DNA of 64,000 bases from Moniliella sp. 'wahieum' (taxonomy: Eukaryota > Basidiomycota > Moniliellomycetes > Moniliellales > Moniliellaceae). Below the pieces are notes generated by a model. It was not told where the DNA came from. It saw only the letters and a list, made by a program, of their open reading frames with translations, and did not search any database. Positions 1-12,429 of the stretch are shown one piece after another (the stretch's first letter is position 1; each line of letters opens with the position of its first letter). The position numbers were made by a program, and so were the translations under genes. Location of the stretch: the NCBI GenBank assembly GCA_003971905.1, contig RSEE01000008.1, forward strand, positions 496,001 through 560,000, read 5' to 3'.

Positions 1-2262
1 CACACCAGGCGACATGGCTTCACTCGCGATGCGCGCCGCGTCAATCCCTACCGGGTTGTAGCTGATTGAAGTAACTTGACCATTCGTCGACTCAACAGTG
101 TTGAAAGAGGCATCGAACCCACACACGCGAATGCACGAAGACAAGAAGTGGCGCGAGTAGGAGAAGGCTTGGAAGCAGGCCAAGTCGGCGCCAAGCATTC
201 CCTCAAGAATCTCAGTCCGCTTGGGCAGGCAACGGAACACTTCACTCGAAGGGAAGGGTGCGTGCATAAAGAACGTAATGTGAGCGTCGGGAACCAGCGT
301 GCGCAGCATCTTGGGCACCAAGAGAAGGTGATAATCGTGCACAATGACCATGTCTCCGGGCTGGTACTCTTGCGCTACACGCTGGGCAAACGCCTCATTC
401 GCCTTGTAGTACGTCCCACGTTGAATTGTCCCAAGTCGAGCATTGACCGGGTTGACATCCTCCCACAAAAGGTAGTGCAGGAGAGGCCAAGAACCGTTTT
501 GCAGTACCCCTCATAGAAACCGTGGGCCACCTTGGAGTCCATCCAGACCGGAACGTACTTGATCCCATGGGCCTCGTCCCCACCAAGCTGTACTTGTTCC
601 TCAAACTCTTCCCTCCGCTCCTCTTTGGCCGCTGATGTGGCAGTGCGGAAGAGCTTGTGAAACGAGAGGGGGCAACGGACTCAGGCACCGTCTTAGACTT
701 CAATAACGGGAGGACTGCTTCGGCGTGGGATTTGGTGCAGCGGACTCGGGGCCGTCCGTGCTCTCAGCATTGAAAGAGTCAATGCCCGGGCTTTCCAGAT
801 CGCTCAGCGCCTTTTCGATCTGTTCCTTCTCCTCGTCGGTTAACTGGGCAGTCTCCGTACGCACGTCACCCAGCGCCTTGGACGCAAAGACAATGTCGCC
901 GGGCCAACCAATAAAAGTCTGCTTGTGGGTCATGCATAGGCTGCGTACACCACTGTTAATGGCCGTGTGGCCACGGCGAGGAGTGAACACCCACTTCTCC
1001 GAGGTGAACGTGCTGTCCCGTGGCTCGGACGAATACGTCGCTTCAAAGTCTTCTCCCGGAGCGGCAGAAGAAGGCTCCGTGGAGGATAAAGGGCCGGTAG
1101 AAGAGGGTTCGTCGTGGCTCTTCACTTCATTGCGCAAGCCGGTCGGCGGAGCCAGAGGACCCTGAGCATCGTTCAAGCACCGTTCGGTGAGTGCGGGCTG
1201 GCATGATCAGAGCTTATCGGCGGCGTATCCATCGGGGTGAACCGGTCCTTGAGATCATCCGTCTGCAGGTGCGCGTCGTTGGGATCAGCCGCATCGTGAT
1301 CCATCCAGGCCCGCCGGCCCGCACAGGCCTTGGCTCGCTGTTGGTTTTCCTCAAACAAGGCGTACATGTCTTGCCCTTCGAGGCCATGAAGCGCCATGTG
1401 AGAGGCCTGGTTGTCGACGTCACCTTTCTGGGCAGGTAGACCGTGTCCCTGCGGACATCTTCATGTGCATATCCGTCAGGATCGCTTCACGGCGAGCATC
1501 CGCCGCCCGAGCTACATTCCGGGATCGGGATGCTGCAGCAATGGCAGCCATGTTCTGCCGGGCCTCTTCCTGCTCTTGCTGAAGACGTTCATATTCCACC
1601 TCGGCAGCCGCATGAACCACAAAGGGAATGGAGTGGCTCACGTGAATGATACGGCCGGAGAGCGGGGTGTGGCCCATCTGGTTCGAATAGGCCTGCTCCA
1701 ACTCGGCGAGGGAGGAGCGGATTTGGCTGATAGTTTCGAACTGAGGCCACTCATCCTTTGGGTTGAGGTGAACATCGGCAGCAGCCGCAATGTTTTCGAT
1801 GCTGTTCTTGTGCGGGTGGCTGCCGACGCTCGTTCGGTAGGTACTTCCGGCGGACTGTGGCAGAGCATGAGATCCAAGGGAGAAGGAAAGCTTGATGGAG
1901 TATGCGATCCATGTTGAGGTACATTAACCTCACTTATCGTAGGCGAGGGAGGCGGGGCGAGCGTCTCCAACCCTGACAGCGAGGCAATCGTGGGGGGTAA
2001 GAGTGAGCTCTGGGGCACAGGCTGTGACTCATGACTGCGGGGTTGGCGGCGGGAGTGGAAATGCCGGCCGCCCTTGTGGGGCGGACGTACGCCCCCGTTT
2101 ACGGTGGATAAAGGGACGGCGGAGGGGGAGACCGCCGATGCTTGTTTAGTGGTGTGGGCGATGTTTCCAACGGGAGCCGGTAAGCTGGGGCTCATCGGCG
2201 TCCACGCCTGGCGAAGGGGATGAGGTGCCGCTGTGTTTGTTCTGCCCACTAGGTGCAGGCAT
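1..2262 (-). CDS. Trehalose-6-phosphate synthase-type GT20 protein, probably the large regulatory TPS3/TSL1 or TPS2-like class; 3' end outside the window
   Basis: The protein belongs to the trehalose synthase complex, which makes trehalose-6-phosphate from UDP-glucose and glucose-6-phosphate in the cytosol. Read on the minus strand across several frames, the GT20 domain shows SGRIIHVSHSIPFVV (about 1620-1670), GIKYVPVWMDSKVAHGFYEG (about 520-570), WPLLHYLLWEDVNPVNARLG (about 435-500), VHDYHLLLVPKMLRTL (about 300-345) and FFMHAPFPSSEVFRCLPKR (about 225-280). Some 200 residues rich in Ser, Pro and Thr precede the domain. A TPS1 catalytic subunit lacks such an extension, so a regulatory or phosphatase-bearing paralogue is more likely. 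The frame changes near 500, 655, 700, 1175, 1430 and 2160-2250. Conserved motifs continue across each break, which suggests single-base errors. The start ATG at 2262 leads directly into the Pro/Ser-rich leader. The C-terminal part lies left of base 1, so a phosphatase domain cannot be tested. Confidence 0.82.
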
Positions 2263-4253
2263 GTCGTGAGGGAGGTGTAGTTGGGATATAAGGGGTAGGG
2301 TAGCGGCGATGGAGGGGTGGGGGAGGTGGTGCAGGTGGGAAGTGGTCGGGGGGGGTTGAAGAAGGGACCGAATGGGTGGAGTCGGCCAGCTCATTTGGTC
2401 GGCCAGCTCATTTGGCGTTTGGGTTCGGCAGCATCTGAAATTATAACAATACAGCGTCCGCCGGCACTGCGCGCGAGTGCAAACGCACGGCCGCTGATGC
2501 CGCTGCCCCGTGCGGGTCCTCAGCACTCAGCTCAGGCTGGGGGCATTTCTACCCCCGTGCTGTGACTTGCCGTTTCCGCACTGCGCTGCTGTCCACCGCC
2601 TGTGCCTTCATGCCTATCACCACTCCCGCCAGTGCACTAGACAGCAGTCCGCTCCGTGCGCATTATAACCATCCCCTTCCCCAGCTCACGCCACCCTTCC
2701 ATAACTACAGGCTGAGGCTCTTCCCCATTTGTCACATATATATGCACGCTTCCTTCGCCCTCTGCGCTCAGGCGTTCAGGCGCTCGTGCCTTTTGGAGGG
2801 TGGCGGCATGTGACACCACTTGGTGTGATGGCTTGATCGCGGGCTGGCAACCTGAGCGCTCAGCCTGAGCTGGCTATAGAGTTCCGCGTCTCGCACGCTC
2901 CGGATTGGTTACCGTCGGGCCTTGTTCCCCTCCTTTGTTGCATTCAAGGTCGGACTAGCGTCAGGCCCTGTTTCCGCCCCGCACACCAGGTGAGCTTCCT
3001 CTCTGTTCTCTCTTTTTCTGTTCTCTTCCTGTTTCTGGCGTTTTTGTCCTTTTGGCCATCGATCACATACGTAGGGTCGGAGGTCCTTCAAGCTTCAGGC
3101 CACGATACAAGAATTGATCTCTGAAGACTGATTCCTATCTTCCCTTGCACAATGCAATTATCGTCCTTAGCTTGGTAGCGTAGCTATACTTCAATCTCAG
3201 CATAATGGACGTGCTGAGGAGGCCCCCTCAGATCTGAGGCCTCAGCCTCTCAGCGCCTCAGCCCCGGCCCAAGGCATGCACTTCTATATTCACAACATAA
3301 ATCCAGTTCAGCTTGACAAACTCAGGTCGACAACATGATGGCTGAGGCCCTGAGGGCAGTATTAGCCTAATCCCCTGAGGGGGCTACACAACAGGCAGTG
3401 GAAGCCTGCGGGGATCAGAGTTTTGTGTTGCGATGCGCCACCCAAGACCATACGTCATTCCAAAGCGGGGTATATATGACTTCTAATTGGTCGCTGTGAC
3501 TAGTGACTGCAGAGAAATCAACCACGCCTGTAACGGTGTGGCCTCCCGGTCGATAACAACCTTGAGGAAGGGTGAAAGGGAGTCTGCCCTCCGGTTTGTC
3601 GGACAAGGGAGGGGACCAGATGTATATTAGGCCCGAAGCGCGAGTTGCGTGCCAATTAACGAGAGGCGTCGTCCCTCTGCCTTGCTAGCAGTAGCCTTCC
3701 TAAGCTGCGTCCTATAGAGGGTCCGGTGTTGCGGGAGGGCGTAGGTACTAGGACAAGACGATTGGTCGCTTGCCTCCAATGCATGCTTAGTGCAGAGCGG
3801 GTCTTTATATATGCAGGCAAAGGAAAGCGGCGAAGCTGTGGTCTGTTTTTTTGCGAAACCACAGATGGCTCAAAGTAGATCCGGCGCGATCGCACGCGCA
3901 CGGTTCACCGGCTCGTAGAAGCCGAGAGCGTGCGATAAGGAGCAGCGGCGTCAACGAAAGCATATCCTTGTGACGTCGACGGTCTTTCCACGTGAAAAGA
4001 TGGTAACGCTGTACGCAACAAGATATGCACGAGAGGAAGTGCTCTCGGATGATTTCCTATTAGCACCGTGGTGCTTCAGCGAGGGCATCCCCCTATTACA
4101 CCTCTGCTTAGCTCCGTCAACACAGATTTTCATAGACGGTATTGTATGGGGTCTGTATATACGGATGGCAGCCGCCAGATGAGGTCCTGACCTGCAGTTG
4201 TAGTTCCCATGGTTTCCTAAACGGGTTTGGCGCCAACAAACGACGCACGCCCC

Positions 4254-4680
4254 GTATGAACAGGTCTTGTTTATATAGGCGTAGCATTTCTCTGTCCCAG
4301 CATCTACTTAAACTGAGTCTGTAAATGATATAATTGCGCGGAGGGGGAAATTCCAACCAAGAAGCCTCGGTCAGCATTCTCAACCTCTTTGCTGTTTGAA
4401 CGGGTCGCTTTAGGCGTAGCGTTTCCCTGTCCCAGCCTTAAGCTCTGTCAATGATATGGATGCAATATAGAGATAAAGAATCACATTTCTGGCAATGCAC
4501 ACCCCTTCTTCCCTGGATGGCGAGTACCAGAGGGTCCTGATATCCTGGCGATCCCCTGGTTCCTTAACATTGGTAGCGCTACCAAGTAACTCACGCAAGA
4601 TTAACGGTTCGGTTTAGGCGTAGCATTCCCCTGTCCCAGTCTTAAGCTCCGTCAATGATATGGATGCGAATAGAGAGTGG
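4254..4680. repeat. Three diverged direct copies of an approximately 80-bp motif
   Basis: Copies begin near 4254, 4398 and 4601. Each has a GAAC-type start, then TAGGCGTAGC, a C/T-rich CCCTGTCCCAG core, TTAA, and (C)TC.GT.AATGATAT. The second and third copies also share ATGGATGC and AATAGAGA after the core. The spacer between copies two and three (about 4500-4590) matches DNA at 59889-59965 in inverted orientation. No reading frame is conserved between copies. Confidence 0.7.
4521..4665 (+). repeat. Copy A of a dispersed repeat; inverted partner at 59450-59965
   Basis: The plus strand from GGCGAGTACCAGAGGGTCC through the tandem motif matches the reverse complement of 59450-59965. Shared blocks include CTGATATCCTGGCGATCCCC, GGTAGCGCTACCAAG (GGTGGCGCTACCAAG in the partner) and TAACTCACGCAAGAT. 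The partner is split by a 344-bp insertion that is absent here, so this copy shows the empty site. The element type is unknown and I see no transposase or reverse transcriptase motif. Confidence 0.75.
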
Positions 4681-7600
4681 CCCATCAGTGATAGTAGGCC
4701 TGAACCAGCGGCCGAGCAACAAAAGGTGACTTCACAAGATTGGATCCCTCAGGCCTCAGGCCTCAAGCGACGTTGCTCTTCACAGAAACCAGCAGGGCCT
4801 CTATACGTTCCATTCTCATAGTATTGGGTAGGCCATTGCGAAGATGGCAAGTCCCATGCTAGTCGGCCGATTCGGCTTCTTCAGTGGCAAAAGGCTTAAG
4901 GGTTTATTGGTGTGATGGTATTAAAAGAGAGCCATAGTTGCGACCATGAGCGATCTGAAGCCCACAGTAAGTTATAGATGAAGGAAGAATTGCTTAGTCA
5001 CAGGTGAACGATATGAAGACCCCAAAAAGTACTAAGTGCCCAAGAGCTTAACAGAGGCTTAGGGAAGCATGTCTAAGAGTAGCGAAGGATAGCTTTGTGC
5101 ATAGGGTCGTTTTGCCACCACAATATGATGATCCACTGGTCCATAATCCCGCATGGTGTAGAGATAGTAGGCCACCGCATTGGTGGGGCAATGTCTTAAC
5201 CGCCGCGGCCGTGTGGGGCTCGAAACTACTGAGGGCGCAGCCGCAATAACGCCTTCGACTTCAATCGGCATTAGGAGGCGGGGGTATCGGTGATGATGTC
5301 GATGATGAGGATTCCTGAAGCCTGAGGGCTTCAGAGAGATGGAGAGGAAAGCAGGGGGCGGGGGGGGGGTAACCGGTAACCGATGACTTGGCCCATATAG
5401 TACGCGGGGAAGTGGTAGAGGATAGCTTGACCGGTGACGCGTTACGCGTTAGTGTTATGCGCGCGTTACGCATCATGTTAGCGCCTGTACATGATAGCGC
5501 TTAGCGCTGGCTTAGTAGCGCTTACGTGGTTACTATATCCGACGGTTACTGAGGTTTACTCCAAATTTTGCTATTTACTCTAGTCCCTATGGGCCACTAG
5601 CACCAATCGAACTAAGTGCTGATCGCGCTGGTCAAGTATGTTTTCCCAACAGGGGGGTGGGGGGTACCGAGTACCGGTTACCCCGTGTTGCCAGTATGTC
5701 AATGTCACATGCAGCGTCACACATGTCACACTCTCGGTATGCCCAACAACCCCGTCCGTTGGGGCTTTTTGGTCTTACAATAGGCCGAGGGAGTGGATAC
5801 TAGAGAGCTCTCGCCCCACGGCGGTTGCGCGGCGTGGCAGGGCGTGGCAGGGCGTGGCAAGTGGAGGTGCTCGTTAACATTGTGGGGGCGATTCGCGTGG
5901 GAGCTGGTAACCGGTAACTACGGTAACTCCGGTAACTGGTAACTGAATACTGTCTGACTGGGCCCGGTGGACGCTGCAATCCCTCTCCGCTTGCCTCATC
6001 GGTCACTCATCGATGACCATCAATTCTACCAGCAGTTGGCCAAGATGACACCGCTGCAATGGTGAGACATCTCGGCCCGCCGGCGGCCGCCGGCCCAGGG
6101 TCCAGCAAATCCCCTCGCTGCGGCAAAGACCACTTTTGAAGGTAGGGTCACGGTGATCAGTGACCATCACTGACGCGTGACGTGTGACGATGCTTAAAGT
6201 TTTTGAAGCTCTCCATTTCCCACATGTGCCCCTGATCGCCTGGGCGTCGGAGCTACAGTCTGCCACGGCACTGCGCCTTGCCCGGAGGAAGGCGGTTGGG
6301 GAAGCGTACGCATAGGAAAGCTGTAGCTTAAGAGTCGGCGAGCAGAAGCAAGTCCTGAAGGAGGCAAATGATTAGGCTGGCGGAGGAGAGTAGATACGGT
6401 TTCCGAAGAAAACGAAGGAAGGATTATCTGATTTCCTGCCAAGAGGACAGTCACAGAAGCGCTACAATGCGAGACGCTAAGTCGGCCCGTGGGGGAAGCA
6501 AGAGATGGCGCTGACGCGTGACGAGCGCCAGTGACTAGTGCCTAGTGGCTAACTAGTGGCCTAGTGACACGCGCGCATTACCGAAGACCCGCCACGGGGC
6601 CAGTGACTTTGGAGTGACTAGTGACTGCCCCGGGGAGGCAGGGGCACATGCATGGGGGCATGCCGGGTGCCGTTTGTGGGGCCCCACTTCAGCACAGGCG
6701 CCGTGCTTCCTTTGCCGCTTGGCGCAGCGCGTGAGCAATTGGATCCACGGTGTCTGGGCCCTGATCGATGATCGATGACCATCGATCCACGACCACCGAG
6801 CACTGATCATCTATCACGCAGCCATACGCCAGGCCCCAGCCCACTCAGTTACCCAATAACCCAATGCCAATGCGGCTCAGGGCGGGGGCAGTGTACCTGG
6901 CTGGGCGTGGACGGAGTGTGCATCCTGAATCCTGGGGCAGGTGGTTCGAAGTTGGCTGAGCGCGGGAAGCGCTGAGCAGCGCTGAGCAGTGACCAGTGAC
7001 TAGTGACTAGTGACTAGTGACTAGTGCAGCCTAGGGCCGAGGATCGAGGCTAACTGGGTGACCGCGGTGGCTGGGAGCGGTACCTGGGTGCACAGGCTCA
7101 GCGGCCAGCACGAGAGCCGAGTACGACCGCGTACGGAGTATACTGGTACTGCCCTGGTGCCGCACCTACTGAACGTTGGACGCTGGACGATGGACGTTGG
7201 ACGAGCGCAGCCGACGTCTGCGCTGGGCGGCAGGCGGCAGTTGAGCAGCAGCGGCGGCTAGTGGAGATGCGAAATGCGCGGCCCGCCAGCCAGCACACAC
7301 ACCATCATGCCATGTCGCATGTCGGCAGCACCAGCATCGCGTGCCAGCAATACTGCCCCAGTGGCTCGGCTGGGCGGCGCAGGCACCGCTGGCACTGCTC
7401 GCGCTCCTGTCTCTCCACGATCCAATCCCCCGGCTCTTCCCGCACTGTGCGCATCACACACCAGCCATCACGCATGGCATGTATCAGTGCAAGAGGCGCC
7501 CGGAGGAGCCCCAGGGAGCCCCACACTTTCTCCGCATCTGCGTGGCACTGCGCAGCAGTCTGCCGCACTGCCCGCCTGATGCGTCCTCTCCTTTTTCCGT

Positions 7601-8022
7601 TCGATGTTCGCCGCCGCCCAGACACGCCCAGACATGGTGTTGCGATGCATGTGCCCCCGAGTGCCGCCGCCCCGTGCTCCTTCCCGCTGCCCGCACACGC
7701 TGCAAGCTCAGAGTGACACCCATCCAAGACCTCAACGTCTCAACGCCTCAACCACTCAGTCCTCCAGTCGCTTCACAGCCACCGAGCCCCCCCCCCTCGG
7801 CCACCAGCTCACCGGCCACAACTCACGGGCATCACTGGTCACTCCACCCTGCTAGCCCTTAGCGCTTACTAGTCCCCCGTCACGCTAGTCGTCATGCACG
7901 TCATAGCTGTGTAACCATGTAACCGGTGACCGGTGACCCAACCTGGCCACATTCCCCCGCCACACTCGGGCCGGCTCCAGCCCACAATCCCACCCGAACA
8001 ACCCCCCCTCCCCCCCCCCGGG

Positions 8023-8029
8023 TATAAAA
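8023..8029 (+). promoter_or_regulatory. TATA box of the MFS transporter gene
   Basis: A TATAAAA lies about 120 bp upstream of the ATG at 8149 and just after a C-rich tract. The spacing suits a fungal core promoter with a 5' leader of moderate length. Confidence 0.55.
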
Positions 8030-8148
8030 CCTGACAGTAGTCGTCCTGGTCACTCATCTTTCTCTTACCCTCTTGGCTACTCTTCTGTCCTCCCACCTCT
8101 TCCAGTACCCGCATTGCTCTCTTCCACCCACGCATCCATCACCAGCAC

Positions 8149-9938
8149 ATGACCTTCCAGCCTTTCCCCCGCTCTGGCCTTAAGAAGGCCCAGGCGCAGC
8201 CTACCAAGGTATCCACCGCCGACGCCCCAGCGACGAAGACTCCAGCGGCGAGGTCAACTTTCCGAAGGCCGCAGTCGACGAACAAGGCCGCCAGATCATT
8301 CATGTTGACTGGGAGCGACCATATGACCCCGGCAACCCACAGAACTGGAACAACGGCAAGCGATGGTACCTTACTATTCTCGCCTCAATGTGGGCCTTCA
8401 CTACCGCCCTTTGCGCGTCTGCGTACTCACCCCTCGCTGGCCCAATGAGCAAGAAGTACCATGTTGCCAAGGTCGTCATCCTCGTTGGCAATTGCACCCT
8501 CCAAAGTTCCAACAGTACTGCCGACATGTTCATCACGCCACTCTCTGAGACGGTTGGTCGTGTGCCCTTGTACTGTGTATGTTATTTCCTGCTCTCTTCT
8601 TGCTTGTCAGAGACACTAATGCGTATCCCGCACAATAGGCTTCAGTCATCCTCTACGTGATCCTCTTTATCCCGCAAGCCTTGTCGTACAACGTGGAAGG
8701 CCTCCTCATTCCCCGGTTCTTCCAAGGTATTGCCTGTTCTGCCGGCAACTGCATGGTGGGTGGCTCTGTCGCCGACATGTGGGCCCAGCACGAGCGTGGC
8801 ATTCCCATGAGTGTTATCTCTGGTTCAACTTTATGGGGCAAGCTGTCGCGCCTGTCATCTCCAACGGCATTCTGTCTGCTAAGCCACACTGGGCCTGGAA
8901 GTGGACGTTCGGCTATCAAGCCATCCTCTCCGCCGTGTACGGTTTGGTCATGTTCACGACAATCAAAGAAACTCGTGCCAGCGTATTGCTTCGCCGGCGG
9001 GTTAAGAAGCTCCAGGCCGAGGCAGATGAGCAAGGTCTCGCGGTTCTATACATTCCCCGCGGCGAGGAGTCGCGTTTGCCCCTCAAGCAAGCTATGCTGC
9101 AGTCGTGCACGCGTCCATTCCGCATGCTCATGTTTGAGCCCATCACGACCGCTTTCTCCATCTGGGCCGCGTTTGCCTGGGGCATGCTTTTCCTGACCTT
9201 CAGCTCGGTGGGTGTTGCCTATGGCGAGGCGTATGGTTGGAACGCTCTCCAGTCGTCCATCATTCTTCTCTCCATTGGCTTGGGTGCGTCCCTTGCTTGG
9301 TTGCTGCACTTGCACCAGGAGCATCTCTTCCAACGTGACCGAGCTCGCGCCAAGGATGGTCGTGTTCAGCCCGAATCGCGTCTGTACTACGGCTGTGTAG
9401 GCGGTGTGCTGTACCCGATTGGACTGTGGTGGTATGCCCGCACTTGCATCAAGACGGTCCACCCCGCCGTCAGCATTGTCGGTTTCGTCATTGCCCAGGG
9501 AGGCACGTACCTGATTTACGACTCGACATGGGAGTACCTTTCGGACGCGTACGAAATCTACGCATCAAGTGCGCTCGCCGCCTGCTCTTTCCTTCGTAAC
9601 ATGTGGGCTGGTATGTTGAAGATTGCCACTTGTTCATCTTGCGTGTGTGGATCCGCTGCTGACCTTGACTTTCATTCCAGGTGTTTTCCCATTATTTGGA
9701 GTGTACGCTTACGGCGGCATGAAGCCGCAGAACATGACCTCCATCCTTGCGGCTGTGTGGCAACATTGTGGGTGTTGTGCCCTTCGTGCTGTTCTTCAAG
9801 GGCGATGCAATCCGGGCCCGTTCCAAGATGGCCACGTCGCTGGGGTATGAGGCGGAGGAGGAGGCGCACGAGAACGTGGTGGCTGCGCACGGCACCCCTG
9901 GTTCGCATGACGAAGAGAAGATGCCCGAATCTGCATAA
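8149..9938 (+). CDS. MFS transporter of the fungal DHA1 type (polyamine/drug:H+ antiporter-like)
   Basis: This is a plasma-membrane multipass transporter. The cytosolic N-terminus ends in WERPYDPGNPQNWNNGKRWY, the YDPxNPxNW signature of fungal DHA1 transporters, directly before the first membrane segment. Hydrophobic helices follow, including VILYVILFIPQAL, ITTAFSIWAAFAWGMLF and AVSIVGFVIAQGGTYLIYD. The charged C-terminal tail ends at 9938. Two introns are clear: 8577-8638 (GTATGT...ACTAAT...TAG) and 9611-9680 (GTATGT...CAG). Single-base frameshifts lie near 8235, 8838 (a short T run before ATGGGGCAAGC) and 9762. The family pattern continues across all three. The substrate cannot be read from the sequence; polyamines or drugs are the family's usual substrates. 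Confidence 0.82.
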
Positions 9939-10792
9939 TAATCTTCAACATCTCATGATATGTTCCACGTTGCTCCAACTTGGACCCTTCTACTTACACT
10001 TCCCGCTGTTATTATCTCTCGTTGTGTTGATGCATTGATGCCACGTTACGATCTGTCAACGGTATGCTACGCGCAGTACACTACTCCAATACTCGCCTTT
10101 CATGGGGCCTTGGCGTTCTAACGTTTCTCGCCTCCCACCTCACTGTGGACGATATATCCCTCCCGTCCGATGACTTAGTATCTTTTCCTGTGGCTTTCCC
10201 CCATCCCACTGTGCTCTCCTCGTGCGTTTTGGCAGGCTGGCTTGGGCGGTTCAACCGTCTTGTATTCTGCTCAAAATCAACATTGATGCTCCCACATTTT
10301 TAGTCCTGATGCCACATGGTGCAGGGCATGCATGTAATAGGATAGCTAAGTATAGCCAACACCCCCGCGCGCGCACGCGTGCGGTCCCTTTTTCCCCTCC
10401 TCATTCTCCCGCATGTCCTCTCCTTTTTCTTCGCCGCCACCTCACCTTCCTTCCCTCTCTCTTTCGCTCGACTCGATACGAATCATACTCGTTGTTCGAT
10501 AGAGGCTGGGTATCTCGACGATCGTGTCCTTCTGCGTCGCTCCACTTGCTACTGCTCCTCGTGGGTTGGTGGGAGACGATCGTTGGCGGTCTGTACGACC
10601 ACCACACCGGTAACATATTAGTTTCAAAGATGAAATTCATTTCAAATTGCAGTGGCGCGCCTTGGCTTGCCTCCATTCTGCCCCACTTGGGCTTGCCCCC
10701 GATAGTACCAAGTAGTCAGCTAAGCACATCCAACTTCTTAACGCCCCAAGTCGAACCTCCAATGTTGCCAGCGCCTCCCTCAGAGTGTAGCG

Positions 10793-12037
10793 ATGACGGC
10801 TGCCACTTACAGCACTCCTACGCCCACCACCAGGCCATTGGACAACCTAGGACGTCTCGCCAAGATCCCCGTAGCCATCTCTCATTTGTTCTCAACCACC
10901 AGCGCCACACAGGTTGTCACGACCACACCGGCCAATGCGACCGCTACCTCGCACGCAATCTCGACCGCCACTCCTTCGTTCTACACTGCTCCGTGTCTGT
11001 CACCTCGGTTGCGCCTGCTGCGTCGGCACTGAAGCCAACACCCATCGCTACCAAGGCGGCCCAGGTGGCGCGCCGAAAGTGCTGCCAGGGTGGCAGTCCG
11101 CCCTCCAAGGGCTAACGCATCACATCCCTTTTTCCTTCGATCCCCGGCCGAGGCGATCATTGGCACGGTGCGGCTTCTTTTCTGACGTTCGGACCTTTGT
11201 TGAGTATCGCTCTGACTGACTTCAATGGATTTTTAGGAGTGCTATACGACGTTGATTTACGATGCGATCTCACTTCAACGTATTGCATCCGGCTGTCGAT
11301 CTCCAAAGGCCTCGGACTGGGCATCGTCGTCTTTGGCTCCATCATGAAGATCCCTCAAATCCTCAAGATTATCAAGGGTCGTTCCGCCCGCGGGATCAGC
11401 CTCAGCATGTACGCTCTCGAAGTGCTGGCATATACCATAGCCTGGCCTACGCTGTGCGCAAGCAGATCCCCTTCAGACGTATGGGGAAAATGCAAGCTTA
11501 ACAGTTCAAAGTAAGTCATCCTCTCCTATGCCCCACGTTTCTGACAGGCATCTTGCAGATATGGTGATCACTCTTCTGATCCTTGCCTATGCGCCCATCG
11601 CCCGGGTCAACGGAGCAGGCGCGTCGAACACGTGTCCTGGTCTCTGCTGCCTTAATGGTCGCCCTTGCCATCTTCTTGTTCTCCCCCGCCCTGTGTGCGG
11701 CAGGTCTACTCTCCTTCCTTCAAGCGCTCACCATTCCATCTCCCTCATCAGCAAGGTGCCCCAGAGGTTGAGCGCACACCCGCAAAGCCCCGGGCCAACT
11801 GAGCGCGATCGTTGTCTTTCTCAATTGGCCGGAACAATGGCAAGGGTGTTCACCACGGTGACTGAGACCAATGACTCGCTCCTGTTTTGGGGATTTGCGT
11901 TGGCTACTGTCTTCAACGCCATCATCTTGTCCAGCATGCTCGTCTACTGGAACGGCAACGAGCGCAACATGGCCATTGCCTCGATGGCAACCCCAAAAGC
12001 TCTGATTGAACGTGGAACTCGGCCATTCTGGAGGTAA
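10793..12037 (+). CDS. MPDU1-type PQ-loop membrane protein (mannose-P-dolichol utilisation)
   Basis: MPDU1 homologues are small ER membrane proteins needed for use of dolichol-phosphate-mannose and -glucose in N-glycan and GPI assembly. The first PQ-loop repeat reads LSISKGLGLGIVVFGSIMKI then PQILKIIKGRSARGISLSMY. The second half has LVSAALMVALAIFLFSPAL, ARVFTTVTETNDSLLFWGF and a C-terminal helix ending in LVYWNGNER. These match the family in order and spacing. The first about 100 residues are Thr/Ala-rich and unlike animal MPDU1. Introns are 11168-11236 (GTGCGG...CTGAC...TAG) and 11511-11558 (GTAAGT...CAG). After the first intron the exon opens with ECYTTLIYD. Frame changes near 11040-11110, 11265, 11440, 11620 and 11750 break the reading. 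Confidence 0.82.
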
Positions 12038-12429
12038 TGCCGACAGTATCCAAACTGATGGACTTATATCGCTTCCTTCGTTCGTGTTGCAGGTGTATGG
12101 GGGAGGGGTATGCTGATGGCGGGAGTGGGGAGAACACATCGCGCCTGCTATGGCTCCGACGTTCTTGGTCACCTGACCGCCCGGCAACCCGTCGGACGCG
12201 GGAGCTGGAGTTTGGATTTGAAATGTGAAATGGAGAGACTGAACATTTCTGAGTGTGGCTAGCTCTACCGGAGGCGTTGACACTGGTCCTGTGCGACGCG
12301 TGCTGGGAGCGGGCAGGAAGCAACCAGCACACATCAGAGGCGGGGTGTGTCGTAGCTTCCTCTTGCCGCCCCGCTTGGTCTTCATCCCCATCGCCATCGC
12401 CCTTGCCACCCCACCCAACTTGACACATC

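Larger units (their letters stand above)
2263..8148. other. Long gene-free island between divergent genes
   Basis: I find no supportable gene here. The stretch between about 3100 and 5000 is visibly more AT-rich than its surroundings and holds degenerate repeats, listed separately. From about 5390 to 7950 it is GC-rich and full of short repeats such as GGTAACCGGTAAC, GTGACTAGTGAC and TGGACG (tandem at about 7175-7205). Overlapping open frames at 7261-7862 occur on both strands at once. They carry no recognisable motif and look like a by-product of high GC content. Confidence 0.6.

Noticed and set aside
6930-6960. GTGGTTCGAAGTTGG resembling a tRNA T-loop
   Set aside because: No acceptor stem, anticodon arm or D-arm could be paired around it.
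7261-7862. Several overlapping frames of 100-170 residues on both strands
   Set aside because: They occupy the same GC-rich spacer simultaneously and show no family motif, splice sites or consistent codon pattern.
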